Shown here: positions 19,273 to 30,962 of the stretch, piece after piece
Layout: each line of letters starts with the position of its first letter
How positions within the stretch are numbered: position 1 is the stretch's first letter
Assembly (NCBI GenBank): GCA_010094045.1
Contig: ML986622.1
Span: 248,001-312,000 of the forward strand
DNA from: Lojkania enalia
Taxonomy: Eukaryota > Ascomycota > Dothideomycetes > Pleosporales
Direction of reading: 5' to 3'
DNA length: 64,000 nt
Notes under the pieces: model-generated
Databases searched by the model: none
Told to the model about the DNA's origin: nothing
The model's input: only the letters and a program-made list of their open reading frames with translations
Made by a program: the position numbers and the translations under genes

Positions 19273-21909
19273 TTAACAACCATCGAAGAGATGTTTGTGT
19301 CCTATTTGAGCTTGTTCATCTCGAGGCATATAAGGAGAAACTAGTGGATTGAACTGGCTGAAGTCATTTGTGAAGAGATCTGCGATGTTTGTATCGGGGG
19401 CGAAACCGAGATTTTGCATGAATTGGGGCTGGCTTTCCATCTTCTCTGCGCTATCGAGCGAAGCAAGTTCGTCGAAGAAGCTCTGTAGATCTCGTGGCCT
19501 ACCTGAATTGGGATGATCCTGTATTTTTCGGTTGAGAGCACTGTCAGAATAGTACTGGGGAGCGTTCAGATGTGGAGAAGGCTGTGCTATGGATTGGAAG
19601 TCTATGATGTTTGTAGGATGATGTGAGGATGCTGTGCTCATATCTGGAAGGAGCTCATCAAGCAGCGTATCGTTGACTCGCGGCTTGTCAGCGTTGTTTG
19701 TATTGGTTTTAGCACTCAATAGGTGACGGTGATTCAGAGATGGCGGGATGGACTCGGGGGTGGGTATTTGCACACCACTGAATCCGTATGTCGTTCTTGG
19801 ACGAGCGCTGGTAATTTGAGTAGTATCGAATAGTGGTCTGATATGAGTATTTGACTCATAATTGTTGCCTGGATGCTGCTGCCCACAGGCCCACGCTTGC
19901 GCATAATCTTCCTTCAATTTCTGCAAGTGCGACTGCACTCTTCGATCCGCGCTCTCGAAGGCTCTGCTTTGCTCCACTATTCCGATGAGGCTGAGTAATA
20001 TTGGTGGTAGAGAAAAAAATCCGAGAGTCTCGCGAAACCGCTCAAGCAAAGCGAGGAGGCGCTGAACCCATATCTGTGAGGAGAATAGAATAATGGCCGA
20101 GCAGGTATATACTAATAGGAGGAGAAAAGATGGGGGATTAGAGGGGACCGGTGCGCCTTCGCTCTGGATATACTGAAAATGGGGCGGTAATGTGGCTTTC
20201 CAGCGTTCGATTCTACCCATGTTCTCGTGCGAAACCACGGTTCGATGCTCAGTCAACTCGTTTATGCTCAGAATCCCGATTATTTCGACCATCAGATTGA
20301 AGATACTCAGACTACGAACAGGATCACGAGCGGATTCATAACCCGATGTCGTCTCAGAGTCAAGGCACCCGGTCCAAGGTTGCCATTCTTCAAGGCCATC
20401 TTCATTAATTTTCCCGAAACGCTCAAGATCAGCATGCTGAAGATAGGATCTTTGCCGTAAATGCATGGAAAGTATTGAATCCAATAGGACACAGCCTGCA
20501 AATACATGGCTGAACTTTGGGTGTGACCGTGGGACAGACTGCTTCTGCTCTAATATGAGCAAAATGCGCGAAGCGTGACCGATAAGTAGCCAGGCAGCTT
20601 CCGGCGCCGACTGGCTCATATTTATAACCGCCAAGACTAGCAGCGCCTTTACATGGCTGAGCTCGAAGGTGTTAGGTTCTAGTGGAATTAATGAACGAGC
20701 AATATCATAAAGCCGCTGTGGCATGGAGCTGGTTTCTTGTGCAGAGTGACCAATTGATTGCTCCTGAACAGATGCCAGTGCGAGAATGCTCCATAATTCT
20801 GCGTGTCCGGCTGAGTCGGACATGTTGCTTGATAAAGGCAGCCCTTGATCTGGATAAGAGTATATCGTCTTGAGGATATCATGCTTTTCGCACACCGGAA
20901 GCCAACAATGAGTGTAGGCAAAGTATATATCCACAAGTCGCCACCTGTTCGCCGGTAGTCTGATGTTCGTGGCTGATGTATTCTCGTCAGAGGGTCGCTC
21001 GATAGGATCTTGTGGAACGACAATGGAGTCGATGTCAATATATTCAGGAATCACACTACTCGCGGGCTCCAGTTCATCAACATCGCTGTCTTGGTCTTCG
21101 CTGTCAATCCTCCCAGGGTCTGGACCGCCAATGTCTTCACCAGACAGTAGTTTGTCGATATCTTTACAAAATTTTGTTCGTCTGCTCAAGTCAAATTTTA
21201 TAATTAGCCGACACCAGTAATAAAAAGGGGAGGGAGGCTTGTTTTCTATTGCGATTCGGATTGCCTAATCAGCAAGTAAGGGTATCATACCTCCAGCTTT
21301 TATGTAGTCTGTTGCTTTCCTTTGCGTCTCGTTCGAGAAGAATAGATGATGAACCTGCTCAAGGAAGTTTAGTCAGCCTCGCTTTGAAATAGGGCTCTAA
21401 GTGGAGAGATGCGCTTATATTTCTTTGAATCTAGAATTACTTAAAACAATACAAAAACTGCCAGCGCCTCATTACTAGTGTAGCTATTCGTTGAGAAGGC
21501 AAGATTTATGAAAGTGTGTTATACCTTCTCGAGCGAGCTTCCTATTCAATACGCCCTCGGTGTCTGGGACGTTGTTGAATAGCCAAGTTAATGCAAGCTC
21601 CAAAGTTCGTATATATCCGGGTTGGATGCCGCGCTTCTTTGGGTTTGTCGTATAAGAACATGTCCGATTTGAAGTAGAGCAGGTTAGACATATTGGCTTT
21701 ACGCCATCGCATTTCTCTCGTGCTGTACGGCATTGATCGCATGCCCGGGAAACTCGAGAGCGTTTTCCAACCGGTCTTTCGTCATTATTTGGAGTTCCAG
21801 TTTTGCGCTTGCTCTGGGCTTGCGAAGGCATCAGTATTGCTTCTCCGCCTGCGGAAGAAATTTTTGCAATCTTATCTGGACCCGATTTAACGCATGCAGG
21901 AGTCAACAC
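19273..21909 (-). CDS. qutA: Quinate pathway activator (QutA), Zn2Cys6 transcription factor
   Basis: Activates the qut genes when quinate is present and is itself held inactive by QutR. Exons 21909..21525, 21354..21291 and 21181..19273, introns of 170 and 109 nt, 785 aa. The zinc binuclear cluster is complete: Cys57, 60, 67, 74, 77, 84 (CX2CX6CX6CX2CX6C) in the context RVSRACDQCRTAREKCDG. Next comes NPKKRGIQPGYIRTLELALTWLF, a block shared with Aspergillus QutA, and after the splice sites LHKSWRRTKFCKDIDKLLSG. The middle fungal-specific factor domain covers about residues 215-560; the tail is Ser/Pro/Asn-rich. An ATG further in (MPSQAQ) is an alternative start. Divergent from qutR over a shared promoter. 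Confidence 0.95.
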
Positions 21910-22780
21910 CTAACCGCTAAATGCCAAAGCCTCTGCAGTGTCTATCCAATTAAGCGATAAGATCGAATCGTCCCTAGAATTATGTCCTATGGGCAGGGGC
22001 AGGTTCAGTCTGAGATTTCGAAATTGCCTGGAGATTTTGTGGTATGACTTAATTGCATGTTGTTCTCTATTTCTCATAAGGCTTTTTCTGATTTAACCCA
22101 AATACTATCCTTTGCCTCAAATTCGGATAATCATTAAATGCAATGCTCCCGGAAGGCATCCAGTCATGCGAGCTTAGCTTATTGGATCCTTGGATTTGGC
22201 GGTAGTCGTCGCGCTCTGCCTTCGTTTTAGAAGACCTCCGAAGACGGAAAGTAGTTATATCCAAAGGATATTCATCGAACCTTGAAACCGTGACGTCCCA
22301 TTAGTAGAATGGATTCCGCCCTTGGATTTGGCAATGGGTCGTCCATGCAAGGTCGTCATGTGTCGTAGCAAAGTGGAGACGCTTGGCAGCCGTTAAATTA
22401 TTTTCCGCCGGATAAATACTTATCCTTGACCTACGAGAATTCGTCAACATGCAATGGCCAAACTACCTCTCCTGCCATTTGCCCACGAAATCCATGGACA
22501 TGCTCGTCCGAACGTAAGGGCTTTTTCCTTGACTCCAAAAAATCCTTCCCATGATCAACTCCTTGTTTCCACTTCGCGCGTACCAATAGGCCTTATCCTG
22601 AGATCTTTAGAGCCTCTTGCCCGTATATAGCATATTTACTTATAGGGTATTACCGAATTGTGATTCGAATAGCTCATTGAATGCGGTATAAATCGTGATG
22701 TTGTAATACCGCGTGTTTTACTTATACGCTTTAGGGATTAGAACCATAACACCGAAAAGAACCGCACACCGTTTGGGATC
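21910..22780. promoter_or_regulatory. qutA-qutR divergent promoter
   Basis: 871 bp between the two regulatory genes. It contains the perfect QutA palindrome at 22410-22425. TCGGATAATC (about 22124-22133) is a half-site only. No coding frame is supported. Confidence 0.55.
22410..22425. promoter_or_regulatory. Perfect QutA/QA-1F binding palindrome
   Basis: GGATAAATACTTATCC fits all 16 positions of GGRTAARYRYTTATCC. It is 501 bp from the qutA start and 356 bp from the qutR start, so it could serve autoregulation of both the activator and the repressor, as described for the Neurospora qa-1F/qa-1S pair. Confidence 0.8.
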
Positions 22781-25534
22781 ATGGCCGCTGCGGTAGTTGG
22801 TAGCAAAAGAACATTTTCTGCGATGCATGAGGGGAGCGATGGGCACAATGGATGGCGTACTGCACCGCCGCCATTAGATGACTTAAGAGAGCCAAGTGTT
22901 GACTGCCGCTCATCAAGGCCAAGGACCGGCGCCGACGGAGTTTGTAAGCCAAATATGCTACATCTTTGTTTCAACGACTTAGAACTGCTTCCAGATTCGG
23001 TCAGCTCAAGTACTCGATCGACTCCTCCAACCACGCCAACGCCTCTGTCTGCGCCTAGCGACCGCCGCCGAATATTTGAGTCCAACGCATCGATAGGACT
23101 GATTGGGATCCGCGGCACGGGTAAGTCCACATTGGCTGTTATTGCTTCCGTGGCTTTTCGGAGGCGCGTCGTGGATATTGAAACGTTGTTTCACGAAGCT
23201 ACGGGTTTCTCAACTGCGAAATACCGCAAGCAATTCGGGGCTTCGAATCATAACCTACGACAGGAAGAACTTCTTCGTAATGCTCTTAAAACTCATGATA
23301 GGGGAGCAATTATAGTTTGCAATGGTAGCTCACTGGAGCGGAGTGGACAGGCGTTGCTTCAGGATTTCTCAAGAACGCACCCCGTAATACATGTCCAGCG
23401 GGATTTGCCAAGTATACACAGACACATCGAAGTTTTGGACCAGTCAAAACTCCAAGAGCTACTTGCATTTAGTGGACCAATCTTCCGGAATTGCTCAAAT
23501 TATGAGTTCTATAATATATCAGAGACCACGCCTGGGCAATTTGTTATGCCCGTTCATCAGCACTCTGTTCCTGCGTTTCTCACCCTGAAGAGGGCAGAAA
23601 GAACTTTTTTAAAGTTTCTTTCCCTAATCATGACCCACGATAGCCAGGGGTTCCAAAAGGATGGACTTCAACCAATTGATCCGGGCTTCCCACTATCAAA
23701 TGTTGCCACCGAGCTTAGAAGTTACACTTGCGCTGTCCAAACTCCGCTCTCAGCCCTGCTGTTGGAGGACGCGGATATTGAAGAGTTAGAGTTTGGTTCC
23801 GACGCTTTCGAAATTACGGTTGAAGATATGAACGCGACGATCCATCTAGATAGCCAGACGCACCGTCTTACAACGGACCGGGCTGAGCAAATAAGTCGGA
23901 GTATCTCTAGGGTCCGTAGGAGCACGGTCGTCCCTATCATCTACCACGTCGTACCTGTGGCAACCTACTGTGATGGTTTCGGTAGAACATCTTATCTTGA
24001 ACACATCCATCACGGATTGCGAATGGGACCCGAATACCTCACGGTTGATCTATCGTTGGACAAGGATATCATCCTGGATATAATCAAGCAGAGAGGATCC
24101 ACCAAGATCGTCGGACACCTCCATACCGACAGAGACTGGTATGATCCATTTTGGCTTGACAAATACGATATGGCGAAGAATCTAGGCTGCGACGCTGCCC
24201 GGTTTACCCGTCCTGCGAACTTCATGGACGACAACGCCGCTATCCAGAGTTTCAGAAATAAAATCAAGGCACAATGCGGAACAATTCCACTCATTTGTTT
24301 CAACACTGGTCGAGCAGGACGCCGTTCCGCGTGTTTCAATCAGATCCTCACCAGCGTCATCCCGGAGAAGCTGAGGGATGGTCCGGATTTTGCGTCGAGA
24401 GCTGAAAACAACCAGGAGACCGCATGGCTCACCGCCAAAGAAGCCACACATGCTCTATATGCATCTTTTACTTATGACCCGATGCAATTTTACATCATCG
24501 GAGCTAGCTCTGGTTATAGCTTGTCGCCGGCTATGCATAACGCCGCATATAAAGCCTGCGGAATGCCGCACAATTACCAGACGCTTCAAACATCGACCCT
24601 CAACAGCTTGCATGAACTAGTTAGAGATCCGAACTTTGGAGGCACCGCCATTAGTTTGCCTTTCAAGGTTGAAGTCATCTCGCTCACACATTCAATCAGT
24701 CGGCACGCGCGCGCCATCGGAGCTGTGAACACCCTCATACCCGTGAGGCATCTCACCGAAGACGGCAGTATTCCAGATGACCTCGAGCTATTCAAAGAGC
24801 GGAACCAGGCTGGTCCAATAAAAGCGCTATATGGCGAAAATACGGATTGGATAGGTATTCGATCATGCATCAGACGAGGTCTTTCCCCAGCAAATGCTGT
24901 AATGCCGACGACATGTGGCCTCATTGTCGGTGCAGGTGGCATGGCTCGAGCGACAGTATATGCATTGCTGCAGCTTGGAGTCAGAAACATTGTCATCTTC
25001 AATCGGACATTTGCGAATGCAGAAAAGCTTGCTGCGCATTTCACACGCCTAGTTTCGTCTTCGGCAGATCTAGGACTATTTCCAGCCATTACCAGGAAAG
25101 GACCGAAGCCGAGATTCCACATCTTGGAGTCACGAGACGATCCCTGGCCTTCAGAGCTTCGTTTGCCAACAATTATACTTTCCTGCATCCCTACACATCC
25201 GGTCGGCGACAATCCTGCGCCAAATTTCACTCTTCCTCCACAATGGATGCAGAGTCCTTCAGGAGGCGTTGTGGTTGAGCTAGCGTACCGGACCTTAAAC
25301 ACTCCTCTAATGGCCCAAGTCCGCGAAGCTTCCTCTCAGTCATGGATTTGCCTCGACGGATTAGATCTTCTGCCTGAGCAAGGTTTTGCTCAATTTGAGT
25401 TGTTCACGGGGAAGAGGGCGCCCCGTAGAATAATGCGGGAGGAGGTGCTACGTTCCTGGACGGATGAGCAGGGCCAGACGGATCCGGGAATGGTGCAGAC
25501 GAGGTTGGAAGCTATTGATGATCAGGAGCCGTGA
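22781..25534 (+). CDS. qutR: Quinate pathway repressor (QutR), AROM-derived three-domain protein
   Basis: Represses the pathway by binding and silencing QutA; it is homologous to the last three domains of the pentafunctional AROM protein. Single exon, 917 aa. Shikimate-kinase-like domain (about 100-290): P-loop GIRGTGKST at 109-117, but the usual GGG loop is replaced (CNGSS). Type I dehydroquinase-like domain (about 300-545): the His region is present (GHLHTD, His446/448), while the block that should hold the Schiff-base Lys reads ARFTRPA, with no Lys. Shikimate-dehydrogenase-like domain (about 565-900): GASSGYSLSPAMHN, Lys629 in ISLPFK and Asp689 in NTDW are kept, with the nucleotide loop IVGAGGMARATVYAL. 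This fits a sensor of pathway intermediates rather than an enzyme. Residue losses are my reading and need an alignment. Confidence 0.95.
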   Translation: MAAAVVGSKRTFSAMHEGSDGHNGWRTAPPPLDDLREPSVDCRSSRPRTGADGVCKPNMLHLCFNDLELLPDSVSSSTRSTPPTTPTPLSAPSDRRRIFESNASIGLIGIRGTGKSTLAVIASVAFRRRVVDIETLFHEATGFSTAKYRKQFGASNHNLRQEELLRNALKTHDRGAIIVCNGSSLERSGQALLQDFSRTHPVIHVQRDLPSIHRHIEVLDQSKLQELLAFSGPIFRNCSNYEFYNISETTPGQFVMPVHQHSVPAFLTLKRAERTFLKFLSLIMTHDSQGFQKDGLQPIDPGFPLSNVATELRSYTCAVQTPLSALLLEDADIEELEFGSDAFEITVEDMNATIHLDSQTHRLTTDRAEQISRSISRVRRSTVVPIIYHVVPVATYCDGFGRTSYLEHIHHGLRMGPEYLTVDLSLDKDIILDIIKQRGSTKIVGHLHTDRDWYDPFWLDKYDMAKNLGCDAARFTRPANFMDDNAAIQSFRNKIKAQCGTIPLICFNTGRAGRRSACFNQILTSVIPEKLRDGPDFASRAENNQETAWLTAKEATHALYASFTYDPMQFYIIGASSGYSLSPAMHNAAYKACGMPHNYQTLQTSTLNSLHELVRDPNFGGTAISLPFKVEVISLTHSISRHARAIGAVNTLIPVRHLTEDGSIPDDLELFKERNQAGPIKALYGENTDWIGIRSCIRRGLSPANAVMPTTCGLIVGAGGMARATVYALLQLGVRNIVIFNRTFANAEKLAAHFTRLVSSSADLGLFPAITRKGPKPRFHILESRDDPWPSELRLPTIILSCIPTHPVGDNPAPNFTLPPQWMQSPSGGVVVELAYRTLNTPLMAQVREASSQSWICLDGLDLLPEQGFAQFELFTGKRAPRRIMREEVLRSWTDEQGQTDPGMVQTRLEAIDDQEP

Positions 25535-25854
25535 GACATGAGTCATGAGATATAAGATATGATATCTTAGTAATTGAATCGGGTTTACTCACCAGGTCGA
25601 TGAAGGGTGTTCTTGAATGAGATTGTTCAGCCAATTACCGTGAAGCACTGTTTTACAGACCCTGTGAAGATCTTCTTGGCACCGTACCGGGCACGTGCAC
25701 CGAATACGTTGCCCAGGCACTGAGACCTTTGCAACGCGCTCATAATGAAAACAGAGCCGCACACCTTCCTGCACGCCCATTATATCCTTTCCAACACCGT
25801 CTCTGGCCGCGTATATGCGATAATGCGCCTTTGACGATCCCAATTGCACCTGCA
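25535..25854. other. Short intergenic region
   Basis: 3' flank of qutR and 5' flank of the next gene. An in-frame ATG at 25729 would lengthen that gene by 42 residues, but the extension is not family-like. Confidence 0.35.
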
Positions 25855-28460
25855 ATGAGTGCGCGTCGACCGCTCCAGCCGCTTTCCCCTCTATCGGCAA
25901 ACATTGTTGGCGCCAAATACAGCTACGTCGCCAAAGCAAGCGCCGGACTCGATGGCTATACTGCCATGGACGAGCGCGTACACGAAGATAACACGCAGGA
26001 CATAGGATCGATTGTCTCCGGTCTCACATCACTCGAAAACGACGCCGACGATTTTGACAGGTTGATGATACAACAAGTGCGGGACAAGCGACGAATGAAT
26101 GACGCGCTGCGGGGAAATACTCAGCCGTTTAGGAAAGCTAGAACTCACCCGAATGTTGGGCTAACGCTGGAGAACCTAGAAAGGAATAATGCGCGCATCA
26201 ATGCGAGATCAGGCCCTGGCGCGCAAGTTAAATTCGAAAGCCCATCCAGTGCTAGTAGCAAAAGTAGCGGTACGGATCCGGCCATACGAGTACCGCTAGA
26301 ATGGGGACGTAAGGGAAGAGTGAGGAGAGACTGGCTACGCACGATAACAACAGATGAGGAGCAGAGTCCGGGGGCGCAGGAGGCTATGGCTACGGAAGAC
26401 GTGACCCCGGGGCGCTCAGACCGTGGGATTGGCATTGGTGACGCAGATAGGCCGCTGCCCTCTGTAGAGGACAGCCCTCTTTCACACAAGAAGTCTTTCC
26501 AAGGGACACTGTCTTCAAACCAGCCAGGATATACGGATCTAGGCAGAGTCCAGGACTGGGATTTCACTGTGGACTTAAATGAGGCATCGTTGATAGCATC
26601 GACCCCGTATCTTCCACAAAACACTACTCTACATGATATTCGACAAAGAGAAATTGAAAGCTTGAAAGAGCAGGCCGTCACCACCAATCGCCTACACAAA
26701 ATAAAAGAGACTTCGCCCAAAGAATCGCGGGGCCCGCGATCATCATCGAGAGCTTCCGGAAATCATCAAGCAAACAGTACAATAGCATCAGAGCAAGTAA
26801 TGCAGGGGGCAAATTCTCCTGCAACACGGAAGCGGACAAACTCGTGGAAAACTATTGGCAGATCACAAGCTGTGGTCGGCGAGAACGGGGAGCAAATCGC
26901 AAACTCGCCAATCGTGGTATATAAGAAAAGCGCGGAGACCATTGGAGTTGTCGATAGAGAACTCCTCGCCAATGCTCAGACTAGCCCAAAGCGGCCTTTC
27001 CACCGCAGGGAAGATTCCCATGATCTCCTTCGACGACTTGCCCGGGTCTCCAGCGGCACGCCAAGTCCTAACCAGGCGGCCTCCGCTAGACCTCGGACAG
27101 CTCCTGCATTACAGCCAGAAAGCTCTTCCCAAGGCTCGATCGCAGAAGCACTATCATCGATGAATCAAGATTCTCCACCACTAGAAAAACCTAGGCAGAC
27201 GTCTACCAGCGAGACCGGGGTTGCAGCGCCGGAAACCCAACCATCACAGAAGCAGCCTGATGTAATACCTCCTGAACCACATTCTACTCTAGTATCCCCT
27301 CAGGAACCACAGCCTGCTAATGCCGATGACACCCCAATACCTACGGAGGTTTCAATATTGACCGCAAAGACTCCAAGAGTTACAGGTGCTTGGGTGGACA
27401 CACCTGCTCTTGATCGACGGTCTACAGGAGCATCAATGTCACCATCTGAACCTCTACAGTCAGCTAATCTCAGTAAGACAACTTCAGATAAGCAAAGAGA
27501 AGGTGAAATGGAAGGTCCGTCAGGAACGCCAAGGGAACCATCGCGAACCACTTTTCCCCGCTCAGCGCTCCAGGCAGTCGTAGAGGAAGCGAAAGCTAAT
27601 GGAAGAAGTCGAAATACTCAAGATACCTATGGAGACTCAACTATCGACTCATTAGAGGAATTGATTGCACCAGGAGTTGGTGACCCGGAGACCGCGGATC
27701 AAGATGAGGATACATTGTTAGGGCTCCAGCTCCCTACTAGCATCCCAAGAACTGAAGCCGAGCGACAGCGACAGCAGGAACTCCTCCATTTACATAGGAT
27801 GAACGAACGACTACGGGCTGCCCGAACCAGTATACGAGACGCTAGCCGGGGAATGAAAAGAGTAGAGAACCAGGTAGAGCATTTTGAGGAGATAGATGGA
27901 GAAAGAGTAAGGGTAATATATCGAGATTGTCCTTGTGTGCATAATGGTGGCCATCAAGGTGATCCCTGGAGTGTAGCATGGAAGGGGTTTAAAAGCTTGT
28001 TTTATGATTCTAGCAACATCAGTCGCACAGGTCTTACATGGTTAAGCATTTCGATCATTAGTTTTTGGGTATGGTTTATATTAGAGGTAGCTGCCTGGTA
28101 CGATATCCCTTCAAATTTAGTTCTCTTGAATGCATACTAACGCATCACAGTGATAGATACTGCCACAAACTAGTCGGCACTTCGATGGATGGCTTCGGTG
28201 TGCAGTGGGATCCGCCAGCGCCGCACTTCCCTATTGTAATACCCACCAAATTGTATCGTTGGTTTTTGCAGCCGTTTTGGGGGCCTTTTTGGTCCTTCCT
28301 CGTTTGGATATGGAAAATGGCCTATGTTCGTTTCTTTGAAGACGGCACAGCTCGCGCAACTACGATTAGGACGGCACGGCGCGTTACAAGGACGATCTTG
28401 GCGCAACCGCAACAAACATTCGAACCTGATTTTAGCATGAATGACGATGAGTTAATATAG
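25855..28460 (+). CDS. Hypothetical protein, 850 aa, disordered with a C-terminal membrane segment
   Basis: Two exons, 25855..28097 and 28151..28460; the 53-nt intron has a perfect TACTAAC-type branch site, and the join reads EVAACDRYCHKLVG. Residues 1-650 are low-complexity (Ser, Thr, Pro, Glu, Gln) with many SP/TP sites. Around 660-700 a charged helix (EAERQRQQELLHLHRMNERLRAAR) looks like a coiled coil. Next come RDCPCVHNGGH (Cys/His), a hydrophobic helix (TGLTWLSISIISFWVWFILE) and a conserved-looking aromatic-rich tail (FLQPFWGPFWSFLVWIW). It may be a tail-anchored protein of the nuclear envelope, ER or spindle pole. I do not recognise a named family. It marks the right border of the quinate cluster. 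Confidence 0.75.
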
Positions 28461-29679
28461 ACGCTTTTGGATTTAGGTTTGTTGCATTCGGTTGAATAGC
28501 GAGGTGTTGGGATGGCATTGTAATGGTGGCTCTGCTTGTATTATTATGGGAGTCGCGATTTGCGATGGGAGTAGAAACTCTGCGTATATTGAAGGCCGGA
28601 ATTTAGCCTTAGCGCTAGGATTGGAGGCAGCAATGCCTTATTATTCTATCCAGTCCACATTATTGGGACATCAACATATCTGTCGTCAACAATGGCGTGT
28701 CAATTACACAGCCACCAGCCACAATCAGAGTCCATCTGACCCAAGATGCATGGCCCGATCTAGATTGTTCGATCTGCGCGTTGATTTTATCTGCCCATCG
28801 AGTAGTGGGCCGCGTACACAGACTTTGCGTTGTTGGCAATAGTGGCTCGACCTGCCCATATTTGACGGATCAAGGACGTATGCCAAGACGAGTAGGGCTG
28901 TTTTCCCCACAATTGGCCAGGGCGCCACACGCGGTGCAAGTGCTTCCTCGGATTGACCGGGACCTTTACTGGGACCTCATGTGTAGACCTTGACTTCTCG
29001 ACTGTACACACAAAGGCATTAGGAGAGTTTTTTATCAGTCAAAACTTCACGGCGGTGAATGGAATGCTTAGAAACTTGGGAGGCGTCCACTGCTTTTATT
29101 AAACAGCGGTTGATAACTATACATACAGTACATTTACACTATGGAGCTTTCGACCAAGTACAGCCTCTATGACATCTTCCAGAGGCAGTCTCCCTGCCTA
29201 ATCTACTAGTCTAGCCGTTTTCATCAATTTTCTGCTACACGTCTGCCCAGCGCCGTAACTCTTGGAGACAAGCGTCAAACTGAGTTCCTAAATCACTCAA
29301 ATCCCTCAAGTCATCATCACACATGGCCCAGCCACTGAGGCGCTTGGCTATTGCATCCTCATGGGGAGCTACAGCGCAACATGCCTAGTTTCCGAAGAAG
29401 CTATTGGTCGCAGGATGCGCAAGTCGTGTCGAAAATGCTCGGCACTACGGTAATCGGTGGAAGTGGGGCTTTGTGGTCAGTCGCCAGTGTTAGGACGAGG
29501 CAAGTTGCGTGTAGAGTGTGCATGAGGTGGAGGGTATAGGTTAGTACTTAAGACTCCGTTTCCCCTCTCCGCGGCGTTGCACTCTAAGCTAGCTAAGTTG
29601 CCCTTGCTTGGTCATTCCATCTTCTTTGTCTTCTCTTCCCCTGAATGCAACCAGCAAGATCATTTTGCAGTGATATACG
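28461..29679. other. Gene-poor intergenic region
   Basis: Several frames of 60-116 codons overlap on both strands without family motifs or good starts. The last 150 bp are CT-rich and probably belong to the promoter/5' UTR of the fasciclin gene. Confidence 0.35.
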
Positions 29680-30962
29680 ATGCAATTCAAACACATCCCT
29701 CTCCTCACCTTAGCGAGCTACGTTGCTGCTCAGGCGAGCAACAATACCCTCAACGCCACCCTGAGTGGAAACCCGGATCTCTCTAACCTTACTTCTTTCA
29801 TCAGTGTGAGCCCAGGACTGCTCCAACAACTTAGCAATGCCCAGAACATCACCATCCTCGCCCCCTCGGACAAGGCCTTTGAAGAACTCCTAAACTCCCC
29901 GACCAGCGAAATGCTAAATGAGGACCCGGGCCTCCTCAGCGCGTTGCTTCAATACCACATTCTCAATGGAACATACATGGCCGACCAAATCTCGAACATG
30001 AGCGCATTTATCCCGACCATGTTGATGAACGGAAGCTACTCGAATGTCACTGGTGGACAGGTTGTTGAGGCCGTGCAGGTTGGCAACGAAACAGTTTTCT
30101 ACTCTGGCCTTCTTCGGAATACCACTGTGCAGGAAGCCGTACGTCTCCATCCCGCTACCCCTCCATTCTCTGCAAAGTGGCTAGAAGTGGAGATATTCGA
30201 ATTAACAGATATTAGGACCTTAACTTCAACGGCGGCGTAATCCATGTCATCGACAGCGTTCTTACCCTCCCACTAAGTGTCCTCGACACCCTGAACATTG
30301 CCGACTTGACCGCCCTTCGCGGGGCAGTCAACACAACCGATTCCATCAGTGCTGTTAACGACACTCCCGATCTCACGATCTTCGCCCCCACCAACGAGGC
30401 CTTCCAATCTATCGGTTCTGCCCTGCAAAATCTCACCGACGAAGACTTGGCGAACATCCTCTCCTACCACGTTGTGAATAGCACTGTCGGATACAGCACG
30501 GATCTTGAAAATGGAACGAGCTTGCAGACGATTCAAGGTTCCAATGTTACCATTACCATTGATACCAACGGAACAGTTTTCGTGAACGCGGCCCGCGTTG
30601 TCACCCCTAACATCCTAGTTGCGAATGGTGTCGTCCACATCATTGACAAGTAAGTTCCCTTACACTGAGCCGCAATTTTTTTTTATACCTATGCTAATTA
30701 CTTATACAGTGTCCTTAATCCCATGGCAACCAGCGGTCCTACTCCCAGCGCCACGTCTGGTGCTCCTGGCTTCACAGATGCATCCTCCGTGTCAGATGTT
30801 CCATACACATCTGACCAGCCGACTCCAACTACGACAATGAATCCTACCGAGGATGGAGCCGGTCCAGCCACTTCAAGCACTACCGGGGGTGCTGTGCCCA
30901 TGAGGACTGCGGTGATGGGTATGGGTGCGTTGTTTGGTGGTGCCGCGGTTCTGATGATATAG
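29680..30962 (+). CDS. Fasciclin (FAS1) domain cell-surface protein, GPI-anchored
   Basis: Exons 29680..30138, 30216..30649 and 30710..30962 give 381 aa. Signal peptide MQFKHIPLLTLASYVAAQA, then two FAS1 domains (about 30-175 and 178-325). Each has its H1 block (NITILAPSDKAFEELL; DLTIFAPTNEAFQSI) and a closing VIHVIDSVL/VVHIIDNVL strand; both H2-like segments have their YH (LLQYHILNG; LSYHVVNS). Many N-x-S/T sites suggest heavy glycosylation. The tail is Thr/Ser/Pro/Gly-rich and ends in a hydrophobic segment (MGMGALFGGAAVLMI), as for GPI anchoring. A role in cell-wall adhesion is inferred from the family. Confidence 0.92.

Noticed and set aside
24586..25302. 238-codon minus-strand open frame
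   Set aside because: Lies antisense to the SDH-like domain of qutR, which has strong homology features; a shadow.
26145..26720. 191-codon minus-strand open frame
   Set aside because: Antisense to the disordered part of the 25855-28460 gene; no motif.
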